Source: Buchnera aphidicola (Aphis aurantii) (GTDB lineage Bacteria > Pseudomonadota > Gammaproteobacteria > Enterobacterales > Enterobacteriaceae). Taken from it: a stretch of DNA of 7,692 bases. A model generated the notes under the pieces. The model was not told where the DNA came from and ran no database searches. It saw only the letters and a list, made by a program, of their open reading frames with translations. Of this stretch, positions 1 to 6,322 are shown in pieces. The stretch's first letter is position 1. Every line of letters starts with the position of its first letter. Location: the NCBI RefSeq assembly GCF_039388985.1, contig NZ_CP135022.1, positions 1 through 7,692 of the forward strand, given 5' to 3'. A program made the translations under genes and the position numbers.

Positions 1-1127
1 TTAATATACCATTATATGATCTCAATCATTTACATCAAGGAATTGTACATGTAATAGGTCCTGAAAACGGTATGACTTTACCTGGAATGACTATAGTTTG
101 CGGTGATTCTCATACATCAACTCATGGTGCGTTTGGAGCTTTAGCTTTTGGAATTGGGACTTCTGAAGTTGAGCATGTTCTTGCAACACAAACGTTAAAA
201 CAAAAACGTCTTAAAAATATGAAAATTGAAATAGTCGGAAAAATTAAATGTTTTATTACTGCAAAAGATATAATTTTATTTATTATAGGGAAGTTAGGAA
301 CTTCTGCTGGTTCTGGATATGTAATTGAGTTTTGTGGAAACATAATCGAAAGTATGAGTATGGAAGGACGGATGACCATGTGTAATATGGCAATTGAAAT
401 GGGTGCAAAATCTGCATTAATTTCTCCTGATGAAATTACATTTTCTTATTTAAAAAATAGATTATATTCACCATTTAATGAATCCTGGGAAAATGCAGTT
501 AATTATTGGAAAACATTAAAAACAGATAAAAATTCTTATTTTGATAAAGAGTTAGTTATTGATGTAACTGATTTATCTCCTCAGGTTACTTGGGGGACTA
601 GTCCCGATCAAGTTTTATCAATAGATCAAAAAGTACCAGATTATGAATTTCTAAACGATCCTATAAAGAAAAAATTAGCTGAATCTGCATGTAATTATAT
701 GAATTTAAAACCAGGAACATATTTAACAGATATTAAAATTGATAAAGTTTTTATTGGTTCTTGTACAAATTCTCGTATAGAAGATTTGAGGCTTGCTTCT
801 CAAATATTAAAAAATAAAAAAATTTCATCTAATGTAGAGGCTATCGTTGTTCCTGGTTCGGGGTTAGTAAAGCAACAAGCTGAACAAGAAGGGATAGATA
901 AAATTTTTCTTGATTCAGGATTTGAATGGAGACTTCCTGGTTGTTCTATGTGTTTAGGCATGAACGATGATAAATTAAATAGTGGTGAACGTTGCGCTTC
1001 AACTAGTAATCGAAATTTTGAGGGTCGACAAGGAAGAGGGGGTAGAACACATTTATTAAGTCCTATTATGGCGGCTGCATCAGCTATATATGGCCGGTTG
1101 GTTGATGTAAGAAATATAAAATTATAA
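1..1127 (+). CDS. leuC: LeuC, isopropylmalate isomerase large subunit, 3' part (starts at base 7416)
   Basis: This is the remainder of the large subunit of the LeuCD hydro-lyase, a cytoplasmic [4Fe-4S] enzyme of the aconitase family that converts 2-isopropylmalate to 3-isopropylmalate. Joined to 7416-7692 it gives 467 residues, against 466 in E. coli. The three cluster cysteines fall at full-length positions 347 (in [12 protein letters not shown]), 407 and 410 (in GCSMCLGMN), the same as in E. coli. Other family signatures are [38 protein letters not shown] and the C-terminal [20 protein letters not shown]. The coding frame is open from base 3, and the first Met in the window (72) is internal, not a start. 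leuD follows 13 nt after the TAA stop. Nothing suggests loss of function. Confidence 0.97.
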   Translation, partial: NIPLYDLNHLHQGIVHVIGPENGMTLPGMTIVCGDSHTSTHGAFGALAFGIGTSEVEHVLATQTLKQKRLKNMKIEIVGKIKCFITAKDIILFIIGKLGTSAGSGYVIEFCGNIIESMSMEGRMTMCNMAIEMGAKSALISPDEITFSYLKNRLYSPFNESWENAVNYWKTLKTDKNSYFDKELVIDVTDLSPQVTWGTSPDQVLSIDQKVPDYEFLNDPIKKKLAESACNYMNLKPGTYLTDIKIDKVFIGSCTNSRIEDLRLASQILKNKKISSNVEAIVVPGSGLVKQQAEQEGIDKIFLDSGFEWRLPGCSMCLGMNDDKLNSGERCASTSNRNFEGRQGRGGRTHLLSPIMAAASAIYGRLVDVRNIKL

Positions 1128-1131
1128 GAGG
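1127..1131 (+). promoter_or_regulatory. Shine-Dalgarno sequence of leuD
   Basis: The sequence is AGAGG, overlapping the last base of the leuC stop codon. It lies 9 bases before ATG 1141 but only 3 bases before the in-frame GTG at 1135, so it argues for the ATG as the leuD start. Confidence 0.65.
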
Positions 1132-1140
1132 TTAGTGCAA

Positions 1141-1764
1141 ATGTTTAATTCTACAGAATATCAAGGTACTGTTTTACCTTTAAATATATCTAATATAGAT
1201 ACAGATACAATTATACCTAAACAATTTTTACAGAAAGTAAATAAAACTGGTTTTGGTACGTATTTGTTTCATGATTGGAGATATTTAGATAAAAATCAAT
1301 CTAATATTAATTTTGATTTTGTTTTAAACAAAAAAGTTTATAAAAATTCTAGTATTTTATTGGCTCAAGATAATTTTGGATGCGGTTCATCACGAGAGCA
1401 TGCTGTTTGGGCTTTATTAGATTATGGTTTTAAGGTAATAATTGCTCCTAGTTTTTCTGATATCTTTTATAGTAATAGTTTTAATAATAAGCTTTTATTA
1501 ATTGTTTTAAAAAAAACAGAGATTAATTATTTGTTTGATTTAATTAGTAAAGAAATAAGTATTACATTAAATATTAATTTATTAAATAATGAGGTGAAAA
1601 TTGGAGATAAAAAATTTTTGTTTGATTTAAATAGTTTTCAACGATCTTATTTATTAAATGATTTGGATGCTATAGATTTAACTATGAAGTTCAATGATAA
1701 AATTAAATCTTATGAAGATAAAATGTTTCCTTTTTTGTTTGAAAGAAAAGAATTTAGTGCTTAA
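1141..1764 (+). CDS. leuD: LeuD, isopropylmalate isomerase small subunit
   Basis: This is the small (swivel-domain) subunit that pairs with LeuC to isomerise 2-isopropylmalate in leucine synthesis; it acts in the cytoplasm. It has 207 residues against 201 in E. coli. Signatures seen are the N-terminal NIDTDTIIPKQFLQKV (residues 18-33), DNFGCGSSREHAVWALLDYGFKVI (77-100, with the active-site SREHA loop) and APSFSDIFYSNSFNN (102-116). The central and C-terminal parts are enriched in Asn, Lys, Ile and Leu, as expected from AT bias. I chose ATG 1141 over the longer GTG 1135 on Shine-Dalgarno spacing; the longer form would add two residues. It is the last gene of the leuABCD operon and is followed within 6 bases by the operon terminator hairpin. 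An A8 run lies at 1509-1516. Confidence 0.97.
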   Translation: MFNSTEYQGTVLPLNISNIDTDTIIPKQFLQKVNKTGFGTYLFHDWRYLDKNQSNINFDFVLNKKVYKNSSILLAQDNFGCGSSREHAVWALLDYGFKVIIAPSFSDIFYSNSFNNKLLLIVLKKTEINYLFDLISKEISITLNINLLNNEVKIGDKKFLFDLNSFQRSYLLNDLDAIDLTMKFNDKIKSYEDKMFPFLFERKEFSA

Positions 1765-1769
1765 AATTT

Positions 1770-1802
1770 TAAATAGCGAAATTTTTTTAAATTCGCTATT
1801 TA
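1770..1802 (+). terminator. Rho-independent-type terminator of the leuABCD operon
   Basis: The arms TAAATAGCGAA (1770-1780) and TTCGCTATTTA (1792-1802) are perfectly complementary over 11 bp around an 11-nt T-rich loop. A T-rich stretch follows (1803-1830, including a run of nine T at about 1819-1827). The GCG core is a rare GC cluster in an otherwise almost pure A/T region. It begins 6 bases after the leuD stop. Identity as a terminator is inferred from structure and position. Confidence 0.75.
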
Positions 1803-2099
1803 TTTAATGTTATATTTGTTTTTTTTTATATTTAAAGAATATGTTATTTTGCATGTATTACATATAAAGCATGTATGAAAAAAAACAATATGCATTTATT
1901 ATATTTTAAAAAAAAAATATATTAAAAAAAAAAAAAATATTTAAAAATGTTCAATTTTTTTAATAAATTTTTTATGTTTTTGATGATTTATAATATTTGA
2001 ATAGATAATTGACAATAGGAGGTTGTTTTTTGATGTTTTTATAACATTCTTTTATCTGATATAAAATGGTATGGTAGGTTTTATAAATTAATATTTTTA
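1803..2099. other. AT-rich gene-free region; candidate replication origin (oriR) downstream of repA1
   Basis: No credible gene is present in this roughly 300-bp gap between the convergent leuD and repA1. It is almost pure A/T in its first two thirds, with an A10 run (1908-1917) and an A14 run (1924-1937), and would melt easily. GCATGTAT occurs twice, at 1851 and 1869, 18 bp apart. Near the repA1 side are TTGACA (2009-2014) and TAGGAGG (2016-2022), unusually GC-rich for the region. In IncFII-family plasmids the origin lies downstream of repA, and this is the downstream side of repA1, so the origin assignment is inference from family architecture. No clear DnaA box was found; the nearest, TTATCTGAT at 2052, is poor. 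Confidence 0.35.
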
Positions 2100-2105
2100 T
2101 TAATT
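2086..2105 (-). terminator. Weak A/T hairpin at the end of repA1
   Basis: AATTAATA (2086-2093) and TATTAATT (2098-2105) form an 8-bp stem with a TTTT loop, overlapping the repA1 stop codon. It is made only of A and T, so it may be chance in such sequence. It is the only structure at the repA1 3' end that could act as a terminator. Confidence 0.25.
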
Positions 2106-2951
2106 GTCAGGATATGTGTTTGTTGCTATTTTTCTTAAATAATAATAACTAATATTAACTTGTTTTTTTAAACCACTTGGTCCCATTTTGGTTAATTCGC
2201 TTATAGAATATTTTCCAACTAAAGCGTGAAGTATTTTTTGTCTTGCTTCTTTTTCATCTAAAGCTATTAAACGTTGAGCATTTCTTTTCTTTTTGTAAAA
2301 AGCATGTTTAGATATTCTATATTTTAAAAGATTTCTCATTTGATTATCTTTTGCTTTAGTTTTTGCTTCAGATATTGTTATAGGCTTTAATCCCTTAGAG
2401 ATTAAATTTTTATTAATCCAACCTAATTGTTGTTTTTTTGCATTTTCTAATTGTTTTTCTGAAATATCAAAAAGCATAAAAAATAATGGAGTAAGTGTGA
2501 TCATTTTAGGCATGTAATTACCTAATACTTTATCCCATATTTTTTTGCAAGTCACAAAACCCATGGGTTCCATAAATTGTGTTATTAATCTAGATGCGCG
2601 AGTAATTGATTTATTACCAATTTTTGATATTGTAGATAAACCACATTCATCTGAAAGTTGTTCTACTGATGCTTGTACTAGTTCTGATGAAATATTAAAA
2701 TGGTATAACATAGCAAGTACCATTGCTCTCATGGCGCACGCTCGGTGTTCATTTAATCTTCTAGTTCTTTTAATAGGTAGTCCAGTTTTAATATTTTTAG
2801 GTTGAATAATATAATTTAACTCACATCTTGCAACATCTATTTCTGACGCTTTTTTCATTGCGAAATAAATAAATGTTGGTCGACGTTTATCTTTAATAGG
2901 AGGGGTGAAAACTGGATTTTGATTATTTATGTAGTTTTTTCTAAATGACAT
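2100..2951 (-). CDS. repA1: RepA1, IncFII-family plasmid replication initiator
   Basis: This 283-residue protein resembles RepA of IncFII plasmids (R1/R100), which initiates replication at a nearby downstream origin. Family-like segments are NQNPVFTPP (residues 10-18; the IncFII protein has a matching NPNPVFTP), [20 protein letters not shown] (102-121; IncFII has CGLATES..KLSITRATR) and [20 protein letters not shown] (146-165). The middle, about 166-230, is rich in Lys, Arg and Gln, and a C-terminal [19 protein letters not shown] segment is shared with RepA2. The length is close to that of IncFII RepA. The start is ATG (complement of 2949-2951), with N-terminus MSFRKNY matching that of RepA2; no clear Shine-Dalgarno sequence is visible. 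It is the only - strand gene and is divergent from yqhA. Being the longer and more family-like of the two RepA proteins, it is the likelier active initiator (inference). Confidence 0.9.
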   Translation of the reverse strand: MSFRKNYINNQNPVFTPPIKDKRRPTFIYFAMKKASEIDVARCELNYIIQPKNIKTGLPIKRTRRLNEHRACAMRAMVLAMLYHFNISSELVQASVEQLSDECGLSTISKIGNKSITRASRLITQFMEPMGFVTCKKIWDKVLGNYMPKMITLTPLFFMLFDISEKQLENAKKQQLGWINKNLISKGLKPITISEAKTKAKDNQMRNLLKYRISKHAFYKKKRNAQRLIALDEKEARQKILHALVGKYSISELTKMGPSGLKKQVNISYYYLRKIATNTYPDN

Positions 2952-3054
2952 AATATATTTTTTAAAAAGTTAGTTAAAAACACGTTTATAGTTTGTAATA
3001 TAATTTTTAATCACGTTATATTGATATATATATTTAACATAGATTAAAGATTTT

Positions 3055-3138
3055 TTCAATAAAAAATTTTTTTACATGATTAAGAGTAGAAATTTGAAAA
3101 TTTCCACTCTTAATCATGTAAAAAAATTTTTTATTGAA
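3055..3138. repeat. Long inverted repeat 1 (LIR1), 84-nt near-perfect palindrome between repA1 and yqhA
   Basis: The arms are 3055-3095 and 3098-3138, 41 nt each. They are complementary at all positions but one (3088 A against 3105 C), with only a 2-nt centre. The outer arm contains CAATAAAAAATTTTTTT and the inner arm ACATGATTAAGAGT. The palindrome sits in the divergent gap between repA1 (-) and yqhA (+), so it is not placed as a simple terminator of either gene. Long inverted repeats at such positions are, as I recall, reported for Buchnera leucine plasmids; their function is not settled. It could extrude as a cruciform or fold as RNA. Confidence 0.92.
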
Positions 3139-3183
3139 TATAATATATTCATATTAAATATATTTTCACCAAATAATTAATAA

Positions 3184-3188
3184 AGGGA
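3184..3188 (+). promoter_or_regulatory. Shine-Dalgarno sequence of yqhA
   Basis: The sequence AGGGA lies 6 bases before ATG 3195 and directly abuts the upstream in-frame ATG at 3189. The spacing favours 3195 as the start, which also matches the MERF-type N-terminus of E. coli YqhA. Confidence 0.7.
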
Positions 3189-3194
3189 ATGAAA

Positions 3195-3695
3195 ATGGAA
3201 AAATTTATTGAAAAATCAATATATGCTTCACGTTGGTTAATGTTTCCGGTATATGTTGGTTTATCGTTTGGGTTTATTTTATTAACATTAAAGTTTTTTC
3301 AACAAATAGTTTTTATTTTACCCGATATTTTAGCAATGTCAGAATCAGGTTTAGTATTAATAGTTTTATCTTTAATTGATATTGCATTAGTAGGAGGTCT
3401 CTTGGTAATGGTAATGTTTTCAGGATATGAGAATTTTATTTCAAAAATGGATATAGAAGATAATCAAAAAAGATTAGGTTGGATGGGTACTATGGATGTA
3501 AATTCAATCAAAAATAAAGTTGCATCATCAATAGTTGCGATATCTTCTGTACATTTATTACGTCTTTTTATGGAAGCTGAAAGAATTTTAGATGATAAAA
3601 TTATATTATGTGTAATAATTCATTTAACATTTGTATTATCCGCTTTTGGAATGGCATATATTGATAAAATGAGCAAAAAAATAAAACATAAATGA
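3195..3695 (+). CDS. yqhA: YqhA-like inner-membrane protein, UPF0114 family
   Basis: This 166-residue membrane protein is very similar to E. coli YqhA (164 residues). Shared stretches are [15 protein letters not shown] (residues 10-24), [16 protein letters not shown] (66-81), the SLKNKVA-like [15 protein letters not shown] (104-118) and [18 protein letters not shown] (140-157). Hydrophobic segments lie at about 14-36, 51-75, 111-126 (weaker) and 136-156, suggesting three or four membrane spans in the cytoplasmic membrane. The biochemical function of the family is unknown. The gene is a regular resident of Buchnera leucine plasmids, often called ORF1, and has no evident link to leucine synthesis. 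ATG 3195 was chosen over ATG 3189 on Shine-Dalgarno spacing and homology. It runs in the same direction as repA2, 149 nt upstream of it. Confidence 0.93.
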   Translation: MEKFIEKSIYASRWLMFPVYVGLSFGFILLTLKFFQQIVFILPDILAMSESGLVLIVLSLIDIALVGGLLVMVMFSGYENFISKMDIEDNQKRLGWMGTMDVNSIKNKVASSIVAISSVHLLRLFMEAERILDDKIILCVIIHLTFVLSAFGMAYIDKMSKKIKHK

Positions 3696-3754
3696 AAATT
3701 TTTATTAACTTATTTAAAGTTATTTGAAAGGATTTCGAAATTATGTTATAAATT

Positions 3755-3793
3755 AATGATTATATTTAGTTATAAATTATATAACTAATCATT
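3755..3793 (+). other. Imperfect hairpin in the repA2 leader
   Basis: A 9-bp stem TTAGTTATA (3766-3774) / TATAACTAA (3780-3788) has a 5-nt loop. It is extended by AATGA (3755-3759) / TCATT (3789-3793) across a 6-nt one-sided bulge. It lies in the 149-nt gap between yqhA and repA2, about 50 bases before the repA2 start. A yqhA terminator or a structured repA2 leader are both possible; the position resembles that of regulatory leaders of IncFII repA genes, which is inference. Confidence 0.35.
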
Positions 3794-3844
3794 TCTCTTA
3801 ATATATTTCTAAAAATATATTTTATATTCAAGTGTATTATTTTA

Positions 3845-4597
3845 GTGCCTAGAAAAAATTATATATGTAATTTAAAACCAGTTTTTAGTCCTCCTAAAAA
3901 TGAGAAAAAGAGATCTAATTTTATTAATTATGCCATGAAAAAAGCAGCTAAAATAGATGTTGCAAGAAGTATGTTGAATTGTACTTTATTAGCAATAGAT
4001 CCAAAAACTGGTAATATTTTACCTCGATTTAGAAGATTAAATGAACACCGAGCGTGTGCCATGAGAGCAATGGTGCTAGCTATGTTATATTATTACAATA
4101 TAAAATCTAATTTAGTAGAAGCTTCAATTGAAAAATTATCAGATGAATGTGGGTTATCTACAACATCAAAAATTGGCAATAAGTCAATTACACGTGCATC
4201 TAGATTAATTAATGAATTTCTAGAACCTATGGGTTTTATAAAATGTAAAAAAGAAAAAACTAAATTTTCTAGCAATTATATACCTAAAAAAATATTCTTA
4301 ACACCAATTTTTTTTATGCTATTTAATATATCGCAATCAAAAATAAATGAGTATTTATTTGAATGCAAAAAAAATTCTGAAATTTTGAGAATTATAGAAA
4401 AAAAAATATTTATTTCATTTTCAGATATTAAAATTATTTCAAGATTAGATGAAAGATCTGCTAAAAATAAAATTTTAAATGTTTTAATTAGTTGTTATAC
4501 AACAAATGAATTAACACAGATTGGTCCTCAAGGTCTTAAAAAAAAGATAAACATTGAATATAATAATATACGTAAATATATAAATACTAATAAATAA
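3845..4597 (+). CDS. repA2: RepA2, second IncFII-family RepA paralogue, diverged C-terminal half
   Basis: This 250-residue paralogue of RepA1 is encoded on the opposite strand. The first ~165 residues align almost without gaps: [38 protein letters not shown] (63-82), [19 protein letters not shown] (99-117) and FLTPIFFMLFNIS. Then about 30 residues of the Lys/Arg-rich middle are missing, and what remains there (about 165-200) shows no convincing match. Similarity resumes at LDERSAKNKIL (201-211) and GPQGLKKKINIEYNNIRK. The start is GTG 3845, chosen because MPRKNY matches the RepA1 N-terminus MSFRKNY; there is no good Shine-Dalgarno sequence, so expression may be low. The stop codon lies inside the LIR2 palindrome. 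The frame is intact, so it is not called a pseudogene, but whether it still initiates replication is unclear. Confidence 0.88.
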   Translation: MPRKNYICNLKPVFSPPKNEKKRSNFINYAMKKAAKIDVARSMLNCTLLAIDPKTGNILPRFRRLNEHRACAMRAMVLAMLYYYNIKSNLVEASIEKLSDECGLSTTSKIGNKSITRASRLINEFLEPMGFIKCKKEKTKFSSNYIPKKIFLTPIFFMLFNISQSKINEYLFECKKNSEILRIIEKKIFISFSDIKIISRLDERSAKNKILNVLISCYTTNELTQIGPQGLKKKINIEYNNIRKYINTNK

Positions 4598-4690
4598 ATT
4601 TACACAATAAAAATTTCATAAGCAAGGGAGACATATTTCAAATATGTCTCCCTTGCTTATGAAATTTTTATTGTGTAAATTTATTTATTA
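4588..4690. repeat. Long inverted repeat 2 (LIR2), 103-nt perfect palindrome between repA2 and leuA
   Basis: The arms are 4588-4638 and 4640-4690, 51 nt each, complementary at every position around a single centre base (C4639). The inner arm carries the GC-rich block AAGCAAGGGAGACAT, the outer arm TTTACACAATAAAAATTTCAT. It starts 10 bases before the end of repA2, overlapping its last codons and stop, and ends 28 bases before leuA. As RNA it would form one very long hairpin that could end or protect repA2 transcripts. No T-run follows it on the + strand, so it is not a canonical intrinsic terminator. It also carries a short leucine-rich reading frame (4644-4691). Confidence 0.96.
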
Positions 4691-4691
4691 A
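4644..4691 (+). CDS. Possible 15-codon leucine-rich leader peptide upstream of leuA (speculative)
   Basis: The frame starts at ATG 4644 and ends at TAA 4689-4691, encoding MSPLLMKFLLCKFIY. Four of its 15 residues are Leu (codons TTG, CTT, TTA, TTG). An AAGGGAG sequence (4624-4630) resembles a ribosome-binding site, but the spacing of 13 bases is long. It ends 27 bases before the leuA ATG, the position where the E. coli leu operon has its leuL attenuator peptide. Against it: AT-rich sequence makes Leu codons cheap, the ribosome-binding-like site would be sequestered in the LIR2 stem, and because LIR2 is a palindrome the same peptide is also encoded on the - strand. Confidence 0.2.
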   Translation: MSPLLMKFLLCKFIY

Positions 4692-4718
4692 GATCCATTC
4701 AAAACTGAGAAAAATATT

Positions 4719-6275
4719 ATGAATTCACAAGTTATTATTTTTGATACTACCTTACGCGATGGAGAGCAAGCATTACAAGCAAGTTTAAGTGTAAAACAAA
4801 AATTACAAATTGCATTATCTTTAGAGAATGCCGGTATCGATATTATTGAGGTTGGTTTTCCAATATCTTCGCCAGGAGATTTTAAATCAGTTCGAACAAT
4901 ATCTGAACAAATTAAAAATAGTAAAATATGTAGTCTGGCTCGTTGTATAGATCAAGATATTGATGTTGCAGCTGAAGCAATGTCCAAATCAAATTCATTT
5001 CGAATACATATTTTTTTAGCAACTTCGACATTACATATGGAATCTAAACTAAATAAAAATTTTGATCAAATTATAAATATGGCAGTTTCTTCTGTTAAAA
5101 GAGCTTCACGTTATACAGATGATATTGAATTTTCTTGTGAAGATGCTAGTAGAACAACTATAGATAATTTATGTAAAATTGTAGAAAAATTAATAAATGC
5201 AGGAGTTAAAACGATTAATATCCCAGATACAGTAGGATATACAGTGCCTAATGAATTATCTTTAATTATTAAAAATTTATTCCAACGTGTACCAAATATT
5301 GACAAATCTATTATCTCAGTACATTGTCACAATGATTTAGGTATGGCGGTAGGAAATTCAATATCTGCTATAGAAGCTGGTGCAAGACAAATAGAAGGAA
5401 CTATTAACGGGATTGGTGAACGAGCTGGGAATACAGCACTAGAAGAAGTCATTATGGCAATAAAAGTTAGACAAGACATTTTAAAGGTATCAACTAATAT
5501 TAAACATAAAGAAATATATCGTACTAGTAAAATAATAAGTCAAATTTGCAATATACCTATCCCCCCTAATAAAGCGATAGTAGGTAGTAATGCTTTTGCT
5601 CATTCTTCTGGAATCCATCAAGATGGGGTATTAAAAAATAGAAAAAATTATGAAATTATGGATCCTAATAGTATCGGTGTAAAAGAAGTAAAATTAAATC
5701 TAACATCTAGATCAGGAAGAGCAGCGGTAAAACATTACATGACGGAAATGGGTTATAAAGAAACAGATTATAATATAGATGAACTTTATACAGCATTTCT
5801 TAAATTAGCAGATAAAAAAGGGCAAGTTTTCGATTATGATTTAGAAGCATTAGCATTTGTTAATACACAGCAAGATGCATTAGAACATTTTTCATTATCC
5901 TTTTTTAGCGTGCAATCTATTTCTAATGGTTTATCTACTGCTTCAGTTAAATTATTATGTGGAAAAGATGTATTTATAGAATCTGCCACTACAATTAACG
6001 GACCAATAGATGCTATTTATCAAGCTTTAAATAGAATTACACATTATCCTATAATTTTGCAAAAATATCAATTGATAGCAAAAGGAAAAGGTGAGGATGC
6101 ACTAGGTCAGGTAAATATATTAGTTGAATATAAAAAAAGAAAATTTCATGGTTTAGGTTTAGCTACTGATATTATTGAGTCTTCTGCACAAGCTATGATT
6201 AATGTTTTAAACACTATATGGAAAGTTAATCAAATTAACGAAAAAATTAAAAAATTTAAAAATATAGATAATTAA
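4719..6275 (+). CDS. leuA: LeuA, 2-isopropylmalate synthase
   Basis: LeuA condenses 2-oxoisovalerate with acetyl-CoA, the committed and normally leucine-inhibited step of leucine synthesis, in the cytoplasm. It has 518 residues against 523 in E. coli, aligning without gaps through the catalytic domain. The N-terminal TIM barrel shows [12 protein letters not shown] (9-20; metal ligand D14), [29 protein letters not shown] (metal ligands H202 and H204) and GIGERAGN (231-238, ligand N238). A middle segment has [20 protein letters not shown] and RSGRAAVKH. The C-terminal regulatory domain is kept, with DALGQV (460-465) and [17 protein letters not shown], so feedback inhibition is probably possible (inference). 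Only the extreme C-terminus is shortened and diverged. The ATG 4719 start matches the E. coli N-terminus; GAGA at 4707-4710 is a weak ribosome-binding site. First gene of the operon. Confidence 0.98.
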   Translation: MNSQVIIFDTTLRDGEQALQASLSVKQKLQIALSLENAGIDIIEVGFPISSPGDFKSVRTISEQIKNSKICSLARCIDQDIDVAAEAMSKSNSFRIHIFLATSTLHMESKLNKNFDQIINMAVSSVKRASRYTDDIEFSCEDASRTTIDNLCKIVEKLINAGVKTINIPDTVGYTVPNELSLIIKNLFQRVPNIDKSIISVHCHNDLGMAVGNSISAIEAGARQIEGTINGIGERAGNTALEEVIMAIKVRQDILKVSTNIKHKEIYRTSKIISQICNIPIPPNKAIVGSNAFAHSSGIHQDGVLKNRKNYEIMDPNSIGVKEVKLNLTSRSGRAAVKHYMTEMGYKETDYNIDELYTAFLKLADKKGQVFDYDLEALAFVNTQQDALEHFSLSFFSVQSISNGLSTASVKLLCGKDVFIESATTINGPIDAIYQALNRITHYPIILQKYQLIAKGKGEDALGQVNILVEYKKRKFHGLGLATDIIESSAQAMINVLNTIWKVNQINEKIKKFKNIDN

Positions 6276-6322
6276 ATTTTTTTCATTTATTTTATTTAAT
6301 TTTAATTGGAAAAATATTCAAT

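Noticed and set aside
122..379. 85-residue open frame on the - strand within leuC
   Set aside because: It is a shadow of strongly conserved leuC coding sequence; no ribosome-binding site or recognisable protein.
1135..1140. GTG 1135 as the leuD start
   Set aside because: It lies only 3 bases from the AGAGG ribosome-binding site; ATG 1141 has better spacing and fits the family N-terminus.
2545..2805. 86-residue open frame on the + strand within repA1
   Set aside because: It is the antisense of the conserved RepA core. A related frame appears antisense to repA2 (4093-4275) only because the two genes share that core sequence.
3139..3144. TATAAT upstream of yqhA as a -10 box
   Set aside because: It is a perfect hexamer, but no acceptable -35 lies 16-18 bp upstream, and such hexamers are expected by chance here.
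4653..4681. Possible leuA promoter TTGCTT–17 bp–TAAATT inside the LIR2 right arm
   Set aside because: The -35 match is poor and the -10 is easily found in A/T-rich sequence. Being in a palindrome, the same pattern exists in reverse. Not strong enough to list.
5111..5305. 64-residue open frame on the - strand within leuA
   Set aside because: Antisense shadow of the LeuA catalytic domain with no supporting signals.
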